A stretch of DNA of 64,000 bases from RGIG4079 sp045646905 (GCA_045646905.1 JAZRLP010000029.1:124001-188000), one strand, 5' to 3'. Counted from the stretch's first letter, positions 1 through 8,709 are shown. The notes: generated by a model from the letters alone, not told the origin. Translations and numbers: made by a program.

Positions 1-69
1 TTTTTCTAAATCGTTGTCTTCAATGCTATCTAAATCAAAATCATTTGCAGAGAAGTTTAGTTTGGTCAT
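1..69 (-). CDS. Partial gene of unknown function, N-terminus only
   Basis: An ATG at 69 opens a frame that runs off the left edge without a stop. The 23 visible residues begin MTKLNFSANDFDLDSIEDND and are rich in Asp, Glu and Asn, with no signal peptide or recognisable motif. The gene starts 13 bases after the rpe stop on the same strand, so it is probably the last visible member of the DedA-rpe run. Too little is present to name a family. The start is plausible because it fits the spacing to rpe; the gene itself is moderately certain. Confidence 0.6.
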   Translation of the reverse strand, partial: MTKLNFSANDFDLDSIEDNDLEK

Positions 70-82
70 AAATTAGTTAAAT

Positions 83-727
83 TTAAAGGTTATGTAATTT
101 TAAAATCATATCTTTTGGGCTAGGTGCAGAGAATACTGAATTGCCAGCAACAAGGATATCAGCTCCAGCATCAGCTAATAATTTCCCGGTTTCAAGGTTC
201 ACTCCACCATCGACTTCGATAACTGCATTAGAGTTTGATTTTAGTATGAGTTCTTTGAGTTGTAGAACTTTTTTTACCGAATTGGGGATAAATGATTGTC
301 CTCCAAACCCTGGATTCACCGACATTATTAACACCATATCAACTTCAGTAATAATATCTTCAAGAGAAGATACAGGGGTTGAGGGGTTAATTGTAACTCC
401 TGCTTTCATGCCTGCATTTTTGATGGCTTGAACTGTGCGATGAAGATGAATGCATGCTTCTTGATGTACGTTCATAAATTCAGCACCACAATCGCGCACT
501 TGACTGATATAATTTTGAGGGTTTACTATCATTAAATGGACATCAAGAGGTTTAGTTGCAACCTTTTGCACTGCTTTGATTACAGGAAAGCCAAAAGAGA
601 TATTGGGGACAAAAACACCATCCATTATGTCAAGGTGGATATAATCGGCAACGCTTTCATTAAGCATTGTAACATCGCGTTCAAGATTGTTGAAGTCGGC
701 AGATAAAAGAGAAGGCGAGATTTTCAT
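83..727 (-). CDS. rpe: Ribulose-phosphate 3-epimerase
   Basis: This cytosolic enzyme interconverts D-ribulose 5-phosphate and D-xylulose 5-phosphate in the non-oxidative pentose phosphate pathway. The 214-residue length is usual for the family. Visible family signatures are the N-terminal ISPSLLSADF strand, LDIMDGVFVPN with the metal-binding His/Asp region, DVHLMI, the VNPGFGGQ loop near residue 140 and EVDGGVN near 172 (catalytic Asp), followed by the phosphate-binding AGNSVF segment. It lies 21 bases downstream of the DedA gene and 13 bases upstream of an unknown gene, so the three probably share a transcript from the promoter near 1440-1471. Confidence 0.96.
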   Translation of the reverse strand: MKISPSLLSADFNNLERDVTMLNESVADYIHLDIMDGVFVPNISFGFPVIKAVQKVATKPLDVHLMIVNPQNYISQVRDCGAEFMNVHQEACIHLHRTVQAIKNAGMKAGVTINPSTPVSSLEDIITEVDMVLIMSVNPGFGGQSFIPNSVKKVLQLKELILKSNSNAVIEVDGGVNLETGKLLADAGADILVAGNSVFSAPSPKDMILKLHNL

Positions 728-748
728 ATTCTATTGTCTTTTGTGAAT

Positions 749-1420
749 TTATTTTTTAGGTTTAAAAATATTCCATAAAATAAAGATAACGCATAAACCT
801 CCAATAGCTAAACCTGCGTAAGTTAGATAGTGGTTATAGTCATAGACTTTTGCTAGTAGGTCTTCAGTTGTTTTTATGCCAGGAATCGTTGTCAAAATAT
901 ATCCCATTGCAGCGAGTGCAATATTCCATACTAAAGCGCCTAATGTGGTAAAAAACGTGAATTTAAATATATTCATTCGTGCAAGCCCTGCTGGAATAGA
1001 AATGAGTTGACGAATGCCTGGAATCAGACGCCCTATAAATGTAGAAATAGCACCATGTTTATCAAAATATGCTTCGGCTTTTTCTACTTTACTTTGATCC
1101 AATAAACAAATATTTCCAAATCGGCTATTAGCAAATTTATATACTAAAGGTCGTCCTAACCATATTGCAAGATAGTAGTTTATATATGCACCAACTATCG
1201 CGCCTAAAGTTGCAAATAAAACAACCATATATATATTCATTGATGCGTTGTCTTGTAGGGCCAAATAAGCAGCGGGTGGAACTACTAATTCGGACGGAAA
1301 TGGAATAAATGAACTTTCCACGACCATGAACGCGAATACAAAAATATAGGTTGCGTTATTTACAAACCATTCGAAAAAAGTGCCGGCATCAAATATTGCC
1401 AAAGGAATAAATTCAATCAT
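749..1420 (-). CDS. DedA family membrane protein (SNARE-associated/VTT domain)
   Basis: This is a polytopic inner-membrane protein of the DedA family, whose members act in lipid-carrier or phospholipid translocation and envelope homeostasis. Family features are the re-entrant-loop sequence ESSFIPFPSELVVPPAA, the conserved GRLIPGIRQLISIPAG segment with its essential Arg residues, and hydrophobic helices throughout. A longer frame begins at 1450, but a TAccTTTG promoter box lies at 1440-1447, inside that extension. I therefore use the ATG at 1420 (residues MIEFIPLAIF), giving 223 residues. It heads the run DedA-rpe-unknown. The exact transported lipid cannot be told from sequence. Confidence 0.9.
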   Translation of the reverse strand: MIEFIPLAIFDAGTFFEWFVNNATYIFVFAFMVVESSFIPFPSELVVPPAAYLALQDNASMNIYMVVLFATLGAIVGAYINYYLAIWLGRPLVYKFANSRFGNICLLDQSKVEKAEAYFDKHGAISTFIGRLIPGIRQLISIPAGLARMNIFKFTFFTTLGALVWNIALAAMGYILTTIPGIKTTEDLLAKVYDYNHYLTYAGLAIGGLCVIFILWNIFKPKK

Positions 1421-1439
1421 ATTTTTTAAATTATATTTG

Positions 1440-1471
1440 CAAAGGTACAATGATTATTGAAAGAATGCAAA
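1440..1471 (-). promoter_or_regulatory. Bacteroidota-type promoter for DedA-rpe
   Basis: Read on the minus strand, TACCTTTG (1447-1440) matches the Bacteroidota -7 consensus TAnnTTTG. A TTTG (1471-1468) sits 20 bases upstream as the -33 element. The predicted transcript begins about 15-20 bases before the ATG at 1420 and excludes the upstream in-frame ATG at 1450. The match to the consensus is seen directly; activity is inferred. Confidence 0.6.
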
Positions 1472-1489
1472 TATATAATTGTTCAAATT

Positions 1490-2083
1490 TTATAGAATGT
1501 TACACTCGTTTAATAGTTGCTTGTAATAGGCCGATTTTTTTTGTAGTGAGAGAGGATATGCTCGAGATGTAGAAGGCATTCGATATATGTATATTGTGCG
1601 ATTGCTAATGGTTTTATATGTGATATATTTGCCAATTTTTGGAATTTTAGTATTTGTGATTTTGGCTATTGTTTCAGCTGCTTTTTGCCCAGTTGAAACG
1701 ATTGTGTTGCAAGTAGGGGTGTCCTCAATAATTTGAATTAGATTCAGAGGTGTAACTATCTCTAAAAATTTATCGGAGGCATTATCTTTGTGGCGAATTA
1801 TCTCAAAACCAATATCTCCCATTGCTATGCGTTTAGAAATGAGAAAGTTCTTAATTTGTTCTTTATCGAATTTTTTTGATTCTGAGTTGATAAAGAAGTC
1901 ATAATTGTCATAAAAAATATCTCCTATAATTCTCCAAAAGTCATTTATTTTGTTGGGGTAATAAAAATCCATGCTCCATTTATTTGCTTTTGGAGGGAAT
2001 GTTCCTAAAAACATAATTTTAGCATTTATGGGGACAAATGGTAGCCATGGATGTGTTTCTATATTTATTAGTGGTTGTATCAT
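1490..2083 (-). CDS. Uracil-DNA glycosylase family protein
   Basis: A 197-residue protein of the uracil-DNA glycosylase superfamily, which removes uracil or mismatched bases from DNA. Visible features are the water-activating-type loop MFLGTFPPKANKWSMDF (from residue 24), an aromatic FYYPNKINDFW stretch that stacks on the base in related enzymes, and a late VSTGQKAAETIAK segment at the place of the DNA-intercalation/His motif. The N-terminal HPWLPFVP matches the way these Bacteroidota proteins begin, which supports the ATG at 2083. It could be a Mug-like or other sub-family; substrate is not deducible. It is divergently placed from the wza-like gene, with two promoter boxes just upstream. Confidence 0.75.
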   Translation of the reverse strand: MIQPLINIETHPWLPFVPINAKIMFLGTFPPKANKWSMDFYYPNKINDFWRIIGDIFYDNYDFFINSESKKFDKEQIKNFLISKRIAMGDIGFEIIRHKDNASDKFLEIVTPLNLIQIIEDTPTCNTIVSTGQKAAETIAKITNTKIPKIGKYITYKTISNRTIYIYRMPSTSRAYPLSLQKKSAYYKQLLNECNIL

Positions 2084-2087
2084 ATTG

Positions 2088-2135
2088 CAAATTTAATGAT
2101 TAAATTCATAGAATTATGCTAAAAACGCAAATTTA
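2088..2135 (-). promoter_or_regulatory. Two tandem -7 boxes upstream of the glycosylase gene
   Basis: Read on the minus strand, TAAATTTG occurs at 2095-2088 and again at 2135-2128; both match TAnnTTTG exactly. The proximal box ends only four bases before the ATG at 2083, so a transcript from it would be essentially leaderless; the distal box would give a leader of roughly 40 bases. No clear -33 TTG is seen at the right distance for either. Confidence 0.4.
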
Positions 2136-2191
2136 TGAGGCTTTTATTATATTATTTTAAAACTTATGGTGGTTATTAGAAAAAAAGTGAC

Positions 2192-2200
2192 TAAATTTGC
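2192..2200 (+). promoter_or_regulatory. Promoter -7 box for the wza/wzc pair
   Basis: TAAATTTGC matches TAnnTTTG and lies 25 bases upstream of the ATG at 2226. A good -33 TTTG is not visible, only a weak TGG-rich stretch near 2167-2173. It is the best candidate for transcription of both export genes. Confidence 0.45.
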
Positions 2201-2225
2201 ATAATTGTAAAAAACATAAATAAAA

Positions 2226-3068
2226 ATGAGATATAGTATTAAATTATTGCCCTTGATTGTGGCTGCTATAATGTGTAGTTGTTCTACAGCGCATAAGCAA
2301 GTTCCTTATATGGTAGATGCAGAATCATTACCTGCTGAAGTTTTGTCGAAAGTTGAAACAGCAGCCGATCCAGTAATAGGCCCCAATGATTTATTAAACA
2401 TAGAAGTGTCGGGAAATGATATGGTTGCAGTTTCTTTATTTAATAAAGGTAAATATGTAACACCTGATGGTAATGTGTCGCAAATGTCATCAAATGCAAA
2501 TTCATCTAGTTCAAATTATGAAAAATCTACATTATATTATTTAGTAGATAAACAAGGTGATATTGATTTTCCATTGGTAGGTAAATTGCATGTGGGAGGA
2601 ATGACAAAGGCGCAGATTGTTGATGTTGTACAAGCAGCAATTTATCCTAAATATATCAAGGAAAAACCTACAGTTGATGTGCGTTTGATGAACTTTAGAG
2701 TAACAGTGTTGGGTGCAGTGAAATCTCCTGGTGTTGTTGAGTCAAAAAATGAAAGGTTGAATTTCTTAGAAGCAATTGCACTTGCAGGAGACTTAGATAT
2801 CAAAGGAAAGCGTGAAAACATTATGTTGATTCGTACTCAAGGTAATGGTCAACGTGAGGTTCATAGATTGAACCTAAACGATAAAAATATATTGGTATCT
2901 CCATATTTCAATTTGCAACAAAATGATATTATATATGTACAACCAAACGAATCGGCTGCGCATAATGCTTGGCAGTTAAATCCTGCAGTTAGTGCAACTA
3001 TTACCATTGTTGGTGGGATATCTTCTATATTATCATTAGTAGTTGGAATCGCAAACTTAATAAAATAA
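2226..3068 (+). CDS. Polysaccharide export outer-membrane lipoprotein (Wza-like)
   Basis: A 280-residue outer-membrane export protein of the Wza/Poly_export family. The first 19 residues form a lipoprotein signal ending at MCSC, so the protein is probably lipidated. A Poly_export domain follows (about residues 45-150, containing GPNDLLNIEVSGND and YLVDKQGDIDFPLVGKLHVGG), then a SLBB domain (about 155-235, beginning VRLMNFRVTVLGAVKSPG). The last 25 residues are a hydrophobic helix, as expected for the amphipathic or membrane-spanning end of the pore. It is followed after 7 bases by the Wzc-like kinase, its usual partner. The pair is about 45 kb from the glycan cluster at the right end, so the exported polysaccharide is not certain. 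Confidence 0.92.
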   Translation: MRYSIKLLPLIVAAIMCSCSTAHKQVPYMVDAESLPAEVLSKVETAADPVIGPNDLLNIEVSGNDMVAVSLFNKGKYVTPDGNVSQMSSNANSSSSNYEKSTLYYLVDKQGDIDFPLVGKLHVGGMTKAQIVDVVQAAIYPKYIKEKPTVDVRLMNFRVTVLGAVKSPGVVESKNERLNFLEAIALAGDLDIKGKRENIMLIRTQGNGQREVHRLNLNDKNILVSPYFNLQQNDIIYVQPNESAAHNAWQLNPAVSATITIVGGISSILSLVVGIANLIK

Positions 3069-3075
3069 TAAAACT

Positions 3076-5502
3076 ATGACAGACCTTAATAAGAATAATT
3101 TATCAAATCAAGATAAAAGCGAAGAAGCATTTGACTTAGTCGGCTTGTTGTTAGAATATTTATCTAATTGGAAGTGGTTTGCAATATGCATTATTATTGC
3201 CGCCGGTTTTGCATATTATCATATATCAACTATTGTTCCAACATATGAGGTTTCGGCGTCAGTGTTTTTGAGTGATGAGAATTCTGCAAATTCAACCGCT
3301 GTATCATTGTCAAATCAAGCTCCGCTAATTGATACTAAAAATTTTATAGATGAAACGGAGATAGAAATACTTAAATCACGTAATAATTTAATTAAGATTG
3401 TTGATAGCCTAAATTTGGCATATTCATACTTTGATGTTCAAAAGTTGCGTGATTATCCAATTTATGGCACAAATGTTGTGCGAGCTGAATTGGATTCTAT
3501 AAGTTTGAAAAATTTGTCTTCACCAATAGAGATTTTAGTTAATAAAGATGATGATGAATTTATATTTGATATAAAGACTCATTATGGTGGTGAGGCAGAA
3601 GTAAAAAGCATAAAAACAAAAAAACTCCCTGTTAAGGTTGAGTTGAGCCATGGGTCATTGACATTATCACAATCAAAAGTGACTAATAAACTTGATGGAA
3701 CTCAAAAAATTAAAATTTCAAATCCGAATTGGGTTGCTGCAAGATTGGCAGGAAGTATTAATATTTCTTTTGCAAAGAACTCATCTACAATTTTGCGTAT
3801 AACATGTTCAACACCATTAGTTCAAGAGGGTAAGGATGTTATAAATACATTAATTTCTTTTTATAATCAAGATATTATTGCAGATAAAAATCGTTCTGCT
3901 TTACAAACCGAAGAGTTTATTTTGGATCGTTTAGTGTTAATAGCAGGCGAACTAAAGGATGTCGAAGATCGTTTGGAGAAATATAGAAGAGCTAATAATA
4001 TCACTGATTTGAATGCACAAGCACAACTCAACCTCTCAAAGAAAAGTTCTACCGAAGAACAAATCGCAGAGGTAGTAGCTCAACAAAAAATTATAGGTAC
4101 AGTAGAAAATGCTATATCTAAACAAGATGATTATGCTCATATTCCACAGATTGTAGAGGATTCGGAACTCGGTTCAATGATTGATGCTTATAATAAGAAG
4201 GTATCTCAATTAGAGCGTCAAAAAGAGTCTAGTACTGATGATAATCCTATAATCAAAACCATGCAAGATGATTTAGCTCGTGAAAAAAGTAGAATTTTCC
4301 AAAATATACAATCGGCTAAAACTAATCTTGCTGTTAAACATAGTAGTATTGCTGCAATTGAAAGTCGTAGTGCTGGGCAATTAGCAAGTTTGCCTCCAAT
4401 TGATAAAGGATTGCAAGAGATTTTTAGAGAGCAACAAGTTAAAGTAAATATTTATACTTTCTTGCTCCAAAAACGAGAAGAAATCGCCTTACAAAAAACA
4501 TTGGCAACTCCCACAGCTCGATTAATCGACAATCCTTTGGGTAGTGGTCCTGTTGCTCCAAAGAAATTGTCTATATATGGAGTTTTGATTTTGATAGGTT
4601 TCTTAGTCCCTGCATTATTGATTTTCTTACGCCGTTTAATATTCCCAATTTTTAGAGATAAAGATGATTTGGAGCGTGTTACAAATGTGCCTATTCTTGG
4701 TGAAATATCTTTGTCAGGCAAAAAGAATTCTCGTATTGTAGTTGGAGAGAATGAATCTTCGGCAATATCTGAAATGTTTAGACTTGTTAGAAATAACATT
4801 CAATTTGCGTTGACAGGAAATGATAAAAAGGTAATCTTGGTTACATCTTCGTTATCAGGAGAAGGTAAAACATTTGTGTCATCAAATATAGCGATGTCTT
4901 TTGCCTTAACAGGTAAAAAAACTGTAGTTTTGGGTATGGATATCCGTCGCCCAGTAATGGCTCATTTGTTTAATAAGAGCAATGAGCAAGGTGTGACAAC
5001 ATTTCTATCAGGACAAGTTGAAGATATTAGCCAGCTTGTTATTCAAACTGAAGAGAATGAAAATCTATATATAATTCCTGGCGGTCCGGTTCCACCTAAT
5101 CCGAATGAATTATTATTGAGTGAAAACATGTCAGTTATGTTTGAGCAATTGAGAAATGAATTTGATTACATCGTTGTAGACTCTGCTCCAATTGGTGTAG
5201 TATCTGATAGTTTCTTAATTTCTTCGTATGTTGATCTTGTGCTTTATATCACACGAGCAAATTATTCAACTAAGCGTTGTTTGAAGGTAATGCATAGTGC
5301 AATTGATTCAGGTCGCTTGAAAAACTGTTATTTAGCTCTTAATGGTGTGAATGTACGCTCAAGTTCATATAATTATCGTAGATATGGCTATTATGGTCGT
5401 TATGGTAAGAGTTATGGCTATGGTTATGGTTATTCTCATGAAGAAACTCCATCGTTGAAATCGCGAATTAAACGTATATGGAGAAAAGCGTTTAATCGAT
5501 AA
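3076..5502 (+). CDS. Wzc-like polysaccharide co-polymerase and tyrosine autokinase
   Basis: An 808-residue inner-membrane protein controlling chain length and export of polysaccharide. Domains in order are a Wzz domain with a first membrane helix near residues 35-50, a long periplasmic coiled-coil region (about 270-460), a GNVR-type segment and second membrane helix (near 505-525), then a cytoplasmic BY-kinase domain. The kinase has Walker A with K598 (SLSGEGKT), Walker A' VVLGMDIRRP and Walker B YIVVDSAP. The C-terminal tail from about 765 is packed with tyrosines (YNYRRYGYYGRYGKSYGYGY), the expected autophosphorylation cluster. It ends before a strong hairpin shared with efp on the other strand. 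Confidence 0.93.
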   Translation: MTDLNKNNLSNQDKSEEAFDLVGLLLEYLSNWKWFAICIIIAAGFAYYHISTIVPTYEVSASVFLSDENSANSTAVSLSNQAPLIDTKNFIDETEIEILKSRNNLIKIVDSLNLAYSYFDVQKLRDYPIYGTNVVRAELDSISLKNLSSPIEILVNKDDDEFIFDIKTHYGGEAEVKSIKTKKLPVKVELSHGSLTLSQSKVTNKLDGTQKIKISNPNWVAARLAGSINISFAKNSSTILRITCSTPLVQEGKDVINTLISFYNQDIIADKNRSALQTEEFILDRLVLIAGELKDVEDRLEKYRRANNITDLNAQAQLNLSKKSSTEEQIAEVVAQQKIIGTVENAISKQDDYAHIPQIVEDSELGSMIDAYNKKVSQLERQKESSTDDNPIIKTMQDDLAREKSRIFQNIQSAKTNLAVKHSSIAAIESRSAGQLASLPPIDKGLQEIFREQQVKVNIYTFLLQKREEIALQKTLATPTARLIDNPLGSGPVAPKKLSIYGVLILIGFLVPALLIFLRRLIFPIFRDKDDLERVTNVPILGEISLSGKKNSRIVVGENESSAISEMFRLVRNNIQFALTGNDKKVILVTSSLSGEGKTFVSSNIAMSFALTGKKTVVLGMDIRRPVMAHLFNKSNEQGVTTFLSGQVEDISQLVIQTEENENLYIIPGGPVPPNPNELLLSENMSVMFEQLRNEFDYIVVDSAPIGVVSDSFLISSYVDLVLYITRANYSTKRCLKVMHSAIDSGRLKNCYLALNGVNVRSSSYNYRRYGYYGRYGKSYGYGYGYSHEETPSLKSRIKRIWRKAFNR

Positions 5503-5531
5503 TCAACTAAATTAGATTTGAATAAGATAAA

Positions 5532-5564
5532 AAAGAAAGTCCCAACTCAGTTGGGACTTTCTTT
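5532..5564. terminator. Bidirectional terminator between wzc-like gene and efp
   Basis: Inverted repeat with arms 5532-5547 and 5549-5564 (core AAGTCCCAACT / AGTTGGGACTT), A-rich on the left and T-rich on the right. It lies between two convergent genes and can terminate both. Confidence 0.85.
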
Positions 5565-5585
5565 ATGCTGAGAAATTGTTTTGAA

Positions 5586-6152
5586 TTAAGCTTTAACGCG
5601 TTCAACGTAAGAACCATCACGAGTATCAATTCTTACTTTGTCGCCTATGTTGCAGAAGAGGGGAACACGAACTTCAGCACCTGTTTCAAGAGTCGCAGGT
5701 TTTAATGTGTTTGTTGCTGTGTCACCTTTAATGCCTGGTTCAGTGTATGTGATTTCCAAAACAACGCTGATTGGCATTTCGCAAGTAAGTATGGTTTCAG
5801 ATGCTGCATGTACCATAGCTTCGCAAATATCGCCTTCTTTCAAAAATTGTACACCTTCAATGCTTTCGCCAGGAAGAGCAACTTGTTCAAATGTTTCAGT
5901 ATGCATAAAGTTATAACCCATATCATCCTTATAAAGATATTGATAAGGGCGACGTTCAATGCGAACTTCTTCAACTTTTACTCCTGAGTTCCATGTTTTG
6001 TCCAATACGCGGCCAGTTTTTACATTTTTAAGTTTTGTGCGAACAAAAGCAGGACCTTTGCCCGGTTTTACGTGAAGGAATTCCACGATGAAAAAATAAT
6101 TGCCATCAATGTCGAGGCACATGCCATTTTTAAAATCTGCTGTAGTAGCCAT
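5586..6152 (-). CDS. efp: Translation elongation factor P
   Basis: EF-P binds ribosomes stalled at consecutive prolines and promotes peptide-bond formation. The 188-residue length and three-domain beta layout are standard: KOW-like N-domain, OB domain and C-terminal OB domain ending RIDTRDGSYVERVKA. The tip of domain I reads VKPGKGPAF; K32 is the residue equivalent to the modified Lys34 of Escherichia coli EF-P. No EpmA/EpmB genes are in the window, so the modification state is unknown. The gene is convergent with wzc and has its own promoter box at 6213-6220. Confidence 0.97.
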   Translation of the reverse strand: MATTADFKNGMCLDIDGNYFFIVEFLHVKPGKGPAFVRTKLKNVKTGRVLDKTWNSGVKVEEVRIERRPYQYLYKDDMGYNFMHTETFEQVALPGESIEGVQFLKEGDICEAMVHAASETILTCEMPISVVLEITYTEPGIKGDTATNTLKPATLETGAEVRVPLFCNIGDKVRIDTRDGSYVERVKA

Positions 6153-6212
6153 AAAATATTAATTTTTAATTGTAGTTCTTAAGAATATAGTTAACAATCT
6201 AAAATTGTGGTA

Positions 6213-6220
6213 CAAAGATA
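6213..6220 (-). promoter_or_regulatory. Promoter -7 box for efp
   Basis: TATCTTTG read on the minus strand matches TAnnTTTG and lies about 60 bases before the efp ATG. No clear TTTG is seen 19-20 bases upstream, so the -33 element is weak or absent. Confidence 0.45.
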
Positions 6221-6315
6221 CAAAATTAGCGTTGTATATTAAATTTTTAAATAGGATATTTGTTCATTGTGTATAAATTTATGTTTATGAGGGGTGAAAA
6301 ATGAGAAATTTTTAT

Positions 6316-6323
6316 TAGATTTG
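6316..6323 (+). promoter_or_regulatory. Possible promoter -7 box for the pyrophosphatase
   Basis: TAGATTTG matches TAnnTTTG and lies 36 bases upstream of the ATG at 6359. No good -33 element is present, so this is tentative. Confidence 0.35.
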
Positions 6324-6358
6324 TGTCTGTAATTATTTAACTTAAATCGTAATATTCA

Positions 6359-8560
6359 ATGAATTCTAATTTATTTTTATTAGCTCCATTGGCGTCAGTG
6401 GTAGCTTTATTATTTGCTTGGTATTTTTACAGACAAATGAAAAAGGAGAGTGAAGGAACTCCAACTATGGCTAAAATTGCGTCACATGTGCGTAAAGGTG
6501 CGATGTCTTATTTGAAACAACAATATAAGGTTGTTGGAATTGTTTTTCTCGTATTAGTGATTTTATTTTCAATAATGGCCTATGGTTTTGGTGTACAAAA
6601 TCAGTGGGTACCTGTTGCATTCTTAACTGGAGGCCTTTTTTCAGGGTTATCTGGTTTCCTTGGTATGAAAACTGCTACATATGCCTCAGCAAGAACTGCT
6701 AATGCTGCACGAGAATCGCTAAATGGTGGCTTGAAGGTCGCATTCCGTAGTGGTGCAGTTATGGGGTTGGTTGTTGTTGGTCTAGGCCTCCTTGATATAT
6801 CTTTTTGGTACATTTTATTAGATTGGTTAATTCCTGAAGGAGCATCGCCTACAGCAAAGTTATGTATGATAACAACTACGATGTTGACATTTGGAATGGG
6901 AGCAAGTACTCAAGCACTTTTTGCTCGTGTGGGTGGTGGTATATACACTAAAGCTGCCGACGTCGGTGCTGACCTTGTGGGAAAGGTTGAAGCCGGTATT
7001 CCTGAAGACGATCCTCGCAATCCTGCAACAATAGCTGACAATGTAGGAGACAATGTAGGGGATGTTGCTGGTATGGGAGCCGATTTATATGAGTCATATT
7101 GTGGTTCAATATTGGCAACATCAGCACTAGGTGCAGCGGCATTTATAACCACTGGTGATGTGGAAATGCAGTATAAAGCAGTAATTGCACCGATGTTAAT
7201 TGCTGCTATAGGTATATTCTTGTCTATAATTGGCATATTTTCAGTTAAAACCAAGGAAAATGCAAAAATGAAAGATTTATTATCATCTCTTTCATTTGGT
7301 ACAAATTTAAGTTCAGCATTAATTGTCGTAGCTACATTTGGCATTTTGTGGTTGTTAGGCTTAACAAATTGGTGGCAAATTTCATGTTCTGTTGTAATTG
7401 GTTTAATTGTTGGTATTGTAATCGGCCAATCAACCGAATATTATACTTCACAATCATATAAACCAACTAAAAAATTATCTGAAAGTGGTAAAACGGGTCC
7501 AGCAACAGTAATTATTTCTGGAGTCGGTTTGGGTATGGTTTCTACTGCGATTCCTGTTATAGCTGTTGTAACAGGTATAATCTTATCATATTGGTTTGCT
7601 TCTGGTTTTGATTTCGCAAATGTAGGTATGGGATTGTACGGAATCGGTATCGCTGCAGTGGGAATGTTGTCTACATTAGGTATCACCTTGGCAACTGATG
7701 CTTATGGACCTATAGCTGATAATGCTGGAGGAAATGCTGAAATGAGTGGATTGGGAGCTGAAGTTAGAAAACGTACTGATGCATTGGACTCATTAGGAAA
7801 TACCACAGCCGCAACAGGAAAAGGTTTTGCAATTGGTTCGGCTGCATTAACTGGATTGGCGTTATTGGCATCATATATTGAAGAAATTAGAATTGGATTA
7901 GAGCGAATTGGAACAATGACAATAGAACTACCTGGAGGTGTGCTAAAGTCAATACATGAAGCTTCATTCACCGATTTCATGGTTTACTTTGATGTTTCAT
8001 TGATGAATCCTAAAGTTTTATCAGGGATGTTTATTGGTAGTATGATGGCATTCTTATTCTGCGGATTAACGATGAATGCTGTGGGTCGAGCTGCACAAAG
8101 TATGGTTGAAGAAGTTCGCCGACAATTTAGAGAAATCAAAGGTATATTAACTGGTGAGTCTGAACCTGATTATGCACGATGTGTTCAAATTTCGACAAAA
8201 GGTGCTCAAAGAGAAATGGTGTTACCATCAGTATTAGCTATAATTGTTCCCATTATTACTGGCTTAATATTTGGTGTTACAGGAGTTATTGGTTTGTTAG
8301 TAGGAGGCCTTTCGGCTGGCTTTGTATTAGCAATATTCATGGCAAATGCAGGAGGCGCATGGGATAATGCCAAAAAATATGTTGAAGAAGGTAACTTTGG
8401 CGGAAAAGGTAGTGATGTTCACAAAGCTACTGTTGTCGGTGATACTGTGGGTGATCCATTTAAAGATACATCAGGTCCAAGTTTGAATATCTTGATAAAA
8501 CTTATGTCAATGGTTGCAATTGTAATGGCTGGTCTTACTGTTTCCTGGAGTTTATTCTAA
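6359..8560 (+). CDS. hppA: Ion-translocating membrane pyrophosphatase, K+-dependent type
   Basis: This integral membrane pump couples pyrophosphate hydrolysis to Na+ and/or H+ export. The 733 residues form about 16 hydrophobic helices. The PPi/Mg-binding signature starts at residue 201 (DVGADLVGKVEAGIPEDDPR) and continues through DNVGDNVGD; a second acidic set (TDAYGPIADNAGGNAEM) and a third near the C-terminus (GDTVGDPFKDTSGP) complete the active site. In GNTTAATGKG (480-489), Ala484 stands where K+-independent enzymes carry Lys, which places it in the K+-dependent group. Some Bacteroides relatives pump both Na+ and H+; which ion is moved here is not provable from sequence. It is a single-gene unit followed by a strong terminator. 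Confidence 0.95.
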   Translation: MNSNLFLLAPLASVVALLFAWYFYRQMKKESEGTPTMAKIASHVRKGAMSYLKQQYKVVGIVFLVLVILFSIMAYGFGVQNQWVPVAFLTGGLFSGLSGFLGMKTATYASARTANAARESLNGGLKVAFRSGAVMGLVVVGLGLLDISFWYILLDWLIPEGASPTAKLCMITTTMLTFGMGASTQALFARVGGGIYTKAADVGADLVGKVEAGIPEDDPRNPATIADNVGDNVGDVAGMGADLYESYCGSILATSALGAAAFITTGDVEMQYKAVIAPMLIAAIGIFLSIIGIFSVKTKENAKMKDLLSSLSFGTNLSSALIVVATFGILWLLGLTNWWQISCSVVIGLIVGIVIGQSTEYYTSQSYKPTKKLSESGKTGPATVIISGVGLGMVSTAIPVIAVVTGIILSYWFASGFDFANVGMGLYGIGIAAVGMLSTLGITLATDAYGPIADNAGGNAEMSGLGAEVRKRTDALDSLGNTTAATGKGFAIGSAALTGLALLASYIEEIRIGLERIGTMTIELPGGVLKSIHEASFTDFMVYFDVSLMNPKVLSGMFIGSMMAFLFCGLTMNAVGRAAQSMVEEVRRQFREIKGILTGESEPDYARCVQISTKGAQREMVLPSVLAIIVPIITGLIFGVTGVIGLLVGGLSAGFVLAIFMANAGGAWDNAKKYVEEGNFGGKGSDVHKATVVGDTVGDPFKDTSGPSLNILIKLMSMVAIVMAGLTVSWSLF

Positions 8561-8571
8561 TGAAAATAATG

Positions 8572-8612
8572 AAGAAAGCCTTGTGATTTTATTGCAAGGC
8601 TTTCTTTTTTTG
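8572..8612 (+). terminator. Rho-independent terminator of hppA
   Basis: Arms AAGAAAGCCTTG (8572-8583) and CAAGGCTTTCTT (8595-8606) pair perfectly around an 11-base loop and are followed by a T tract. Confidence 0.9.
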
Positions 8613-8709
8613 TTTCTATAGAAGTGCTTATATCACAATATTAATTTTTTATAACATATAGGGTGCAATTTTAAATTGATTAATATAAAAAGAACTCGTA
8701 TGTTTTTTG

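Noticed and set aside
1421..1450. Ten extra N-terminal codons of the DedA gene
   Set aside because: A consensus -7 box occupies this stretch, so it should be untranscribed upstream DNA.
6910..7344. Open frames opposite the pyrophosphatase gene
   Set aside because: These arise from the biased codons of the plus-strand membrane protein; the plus frame has full family motifs.
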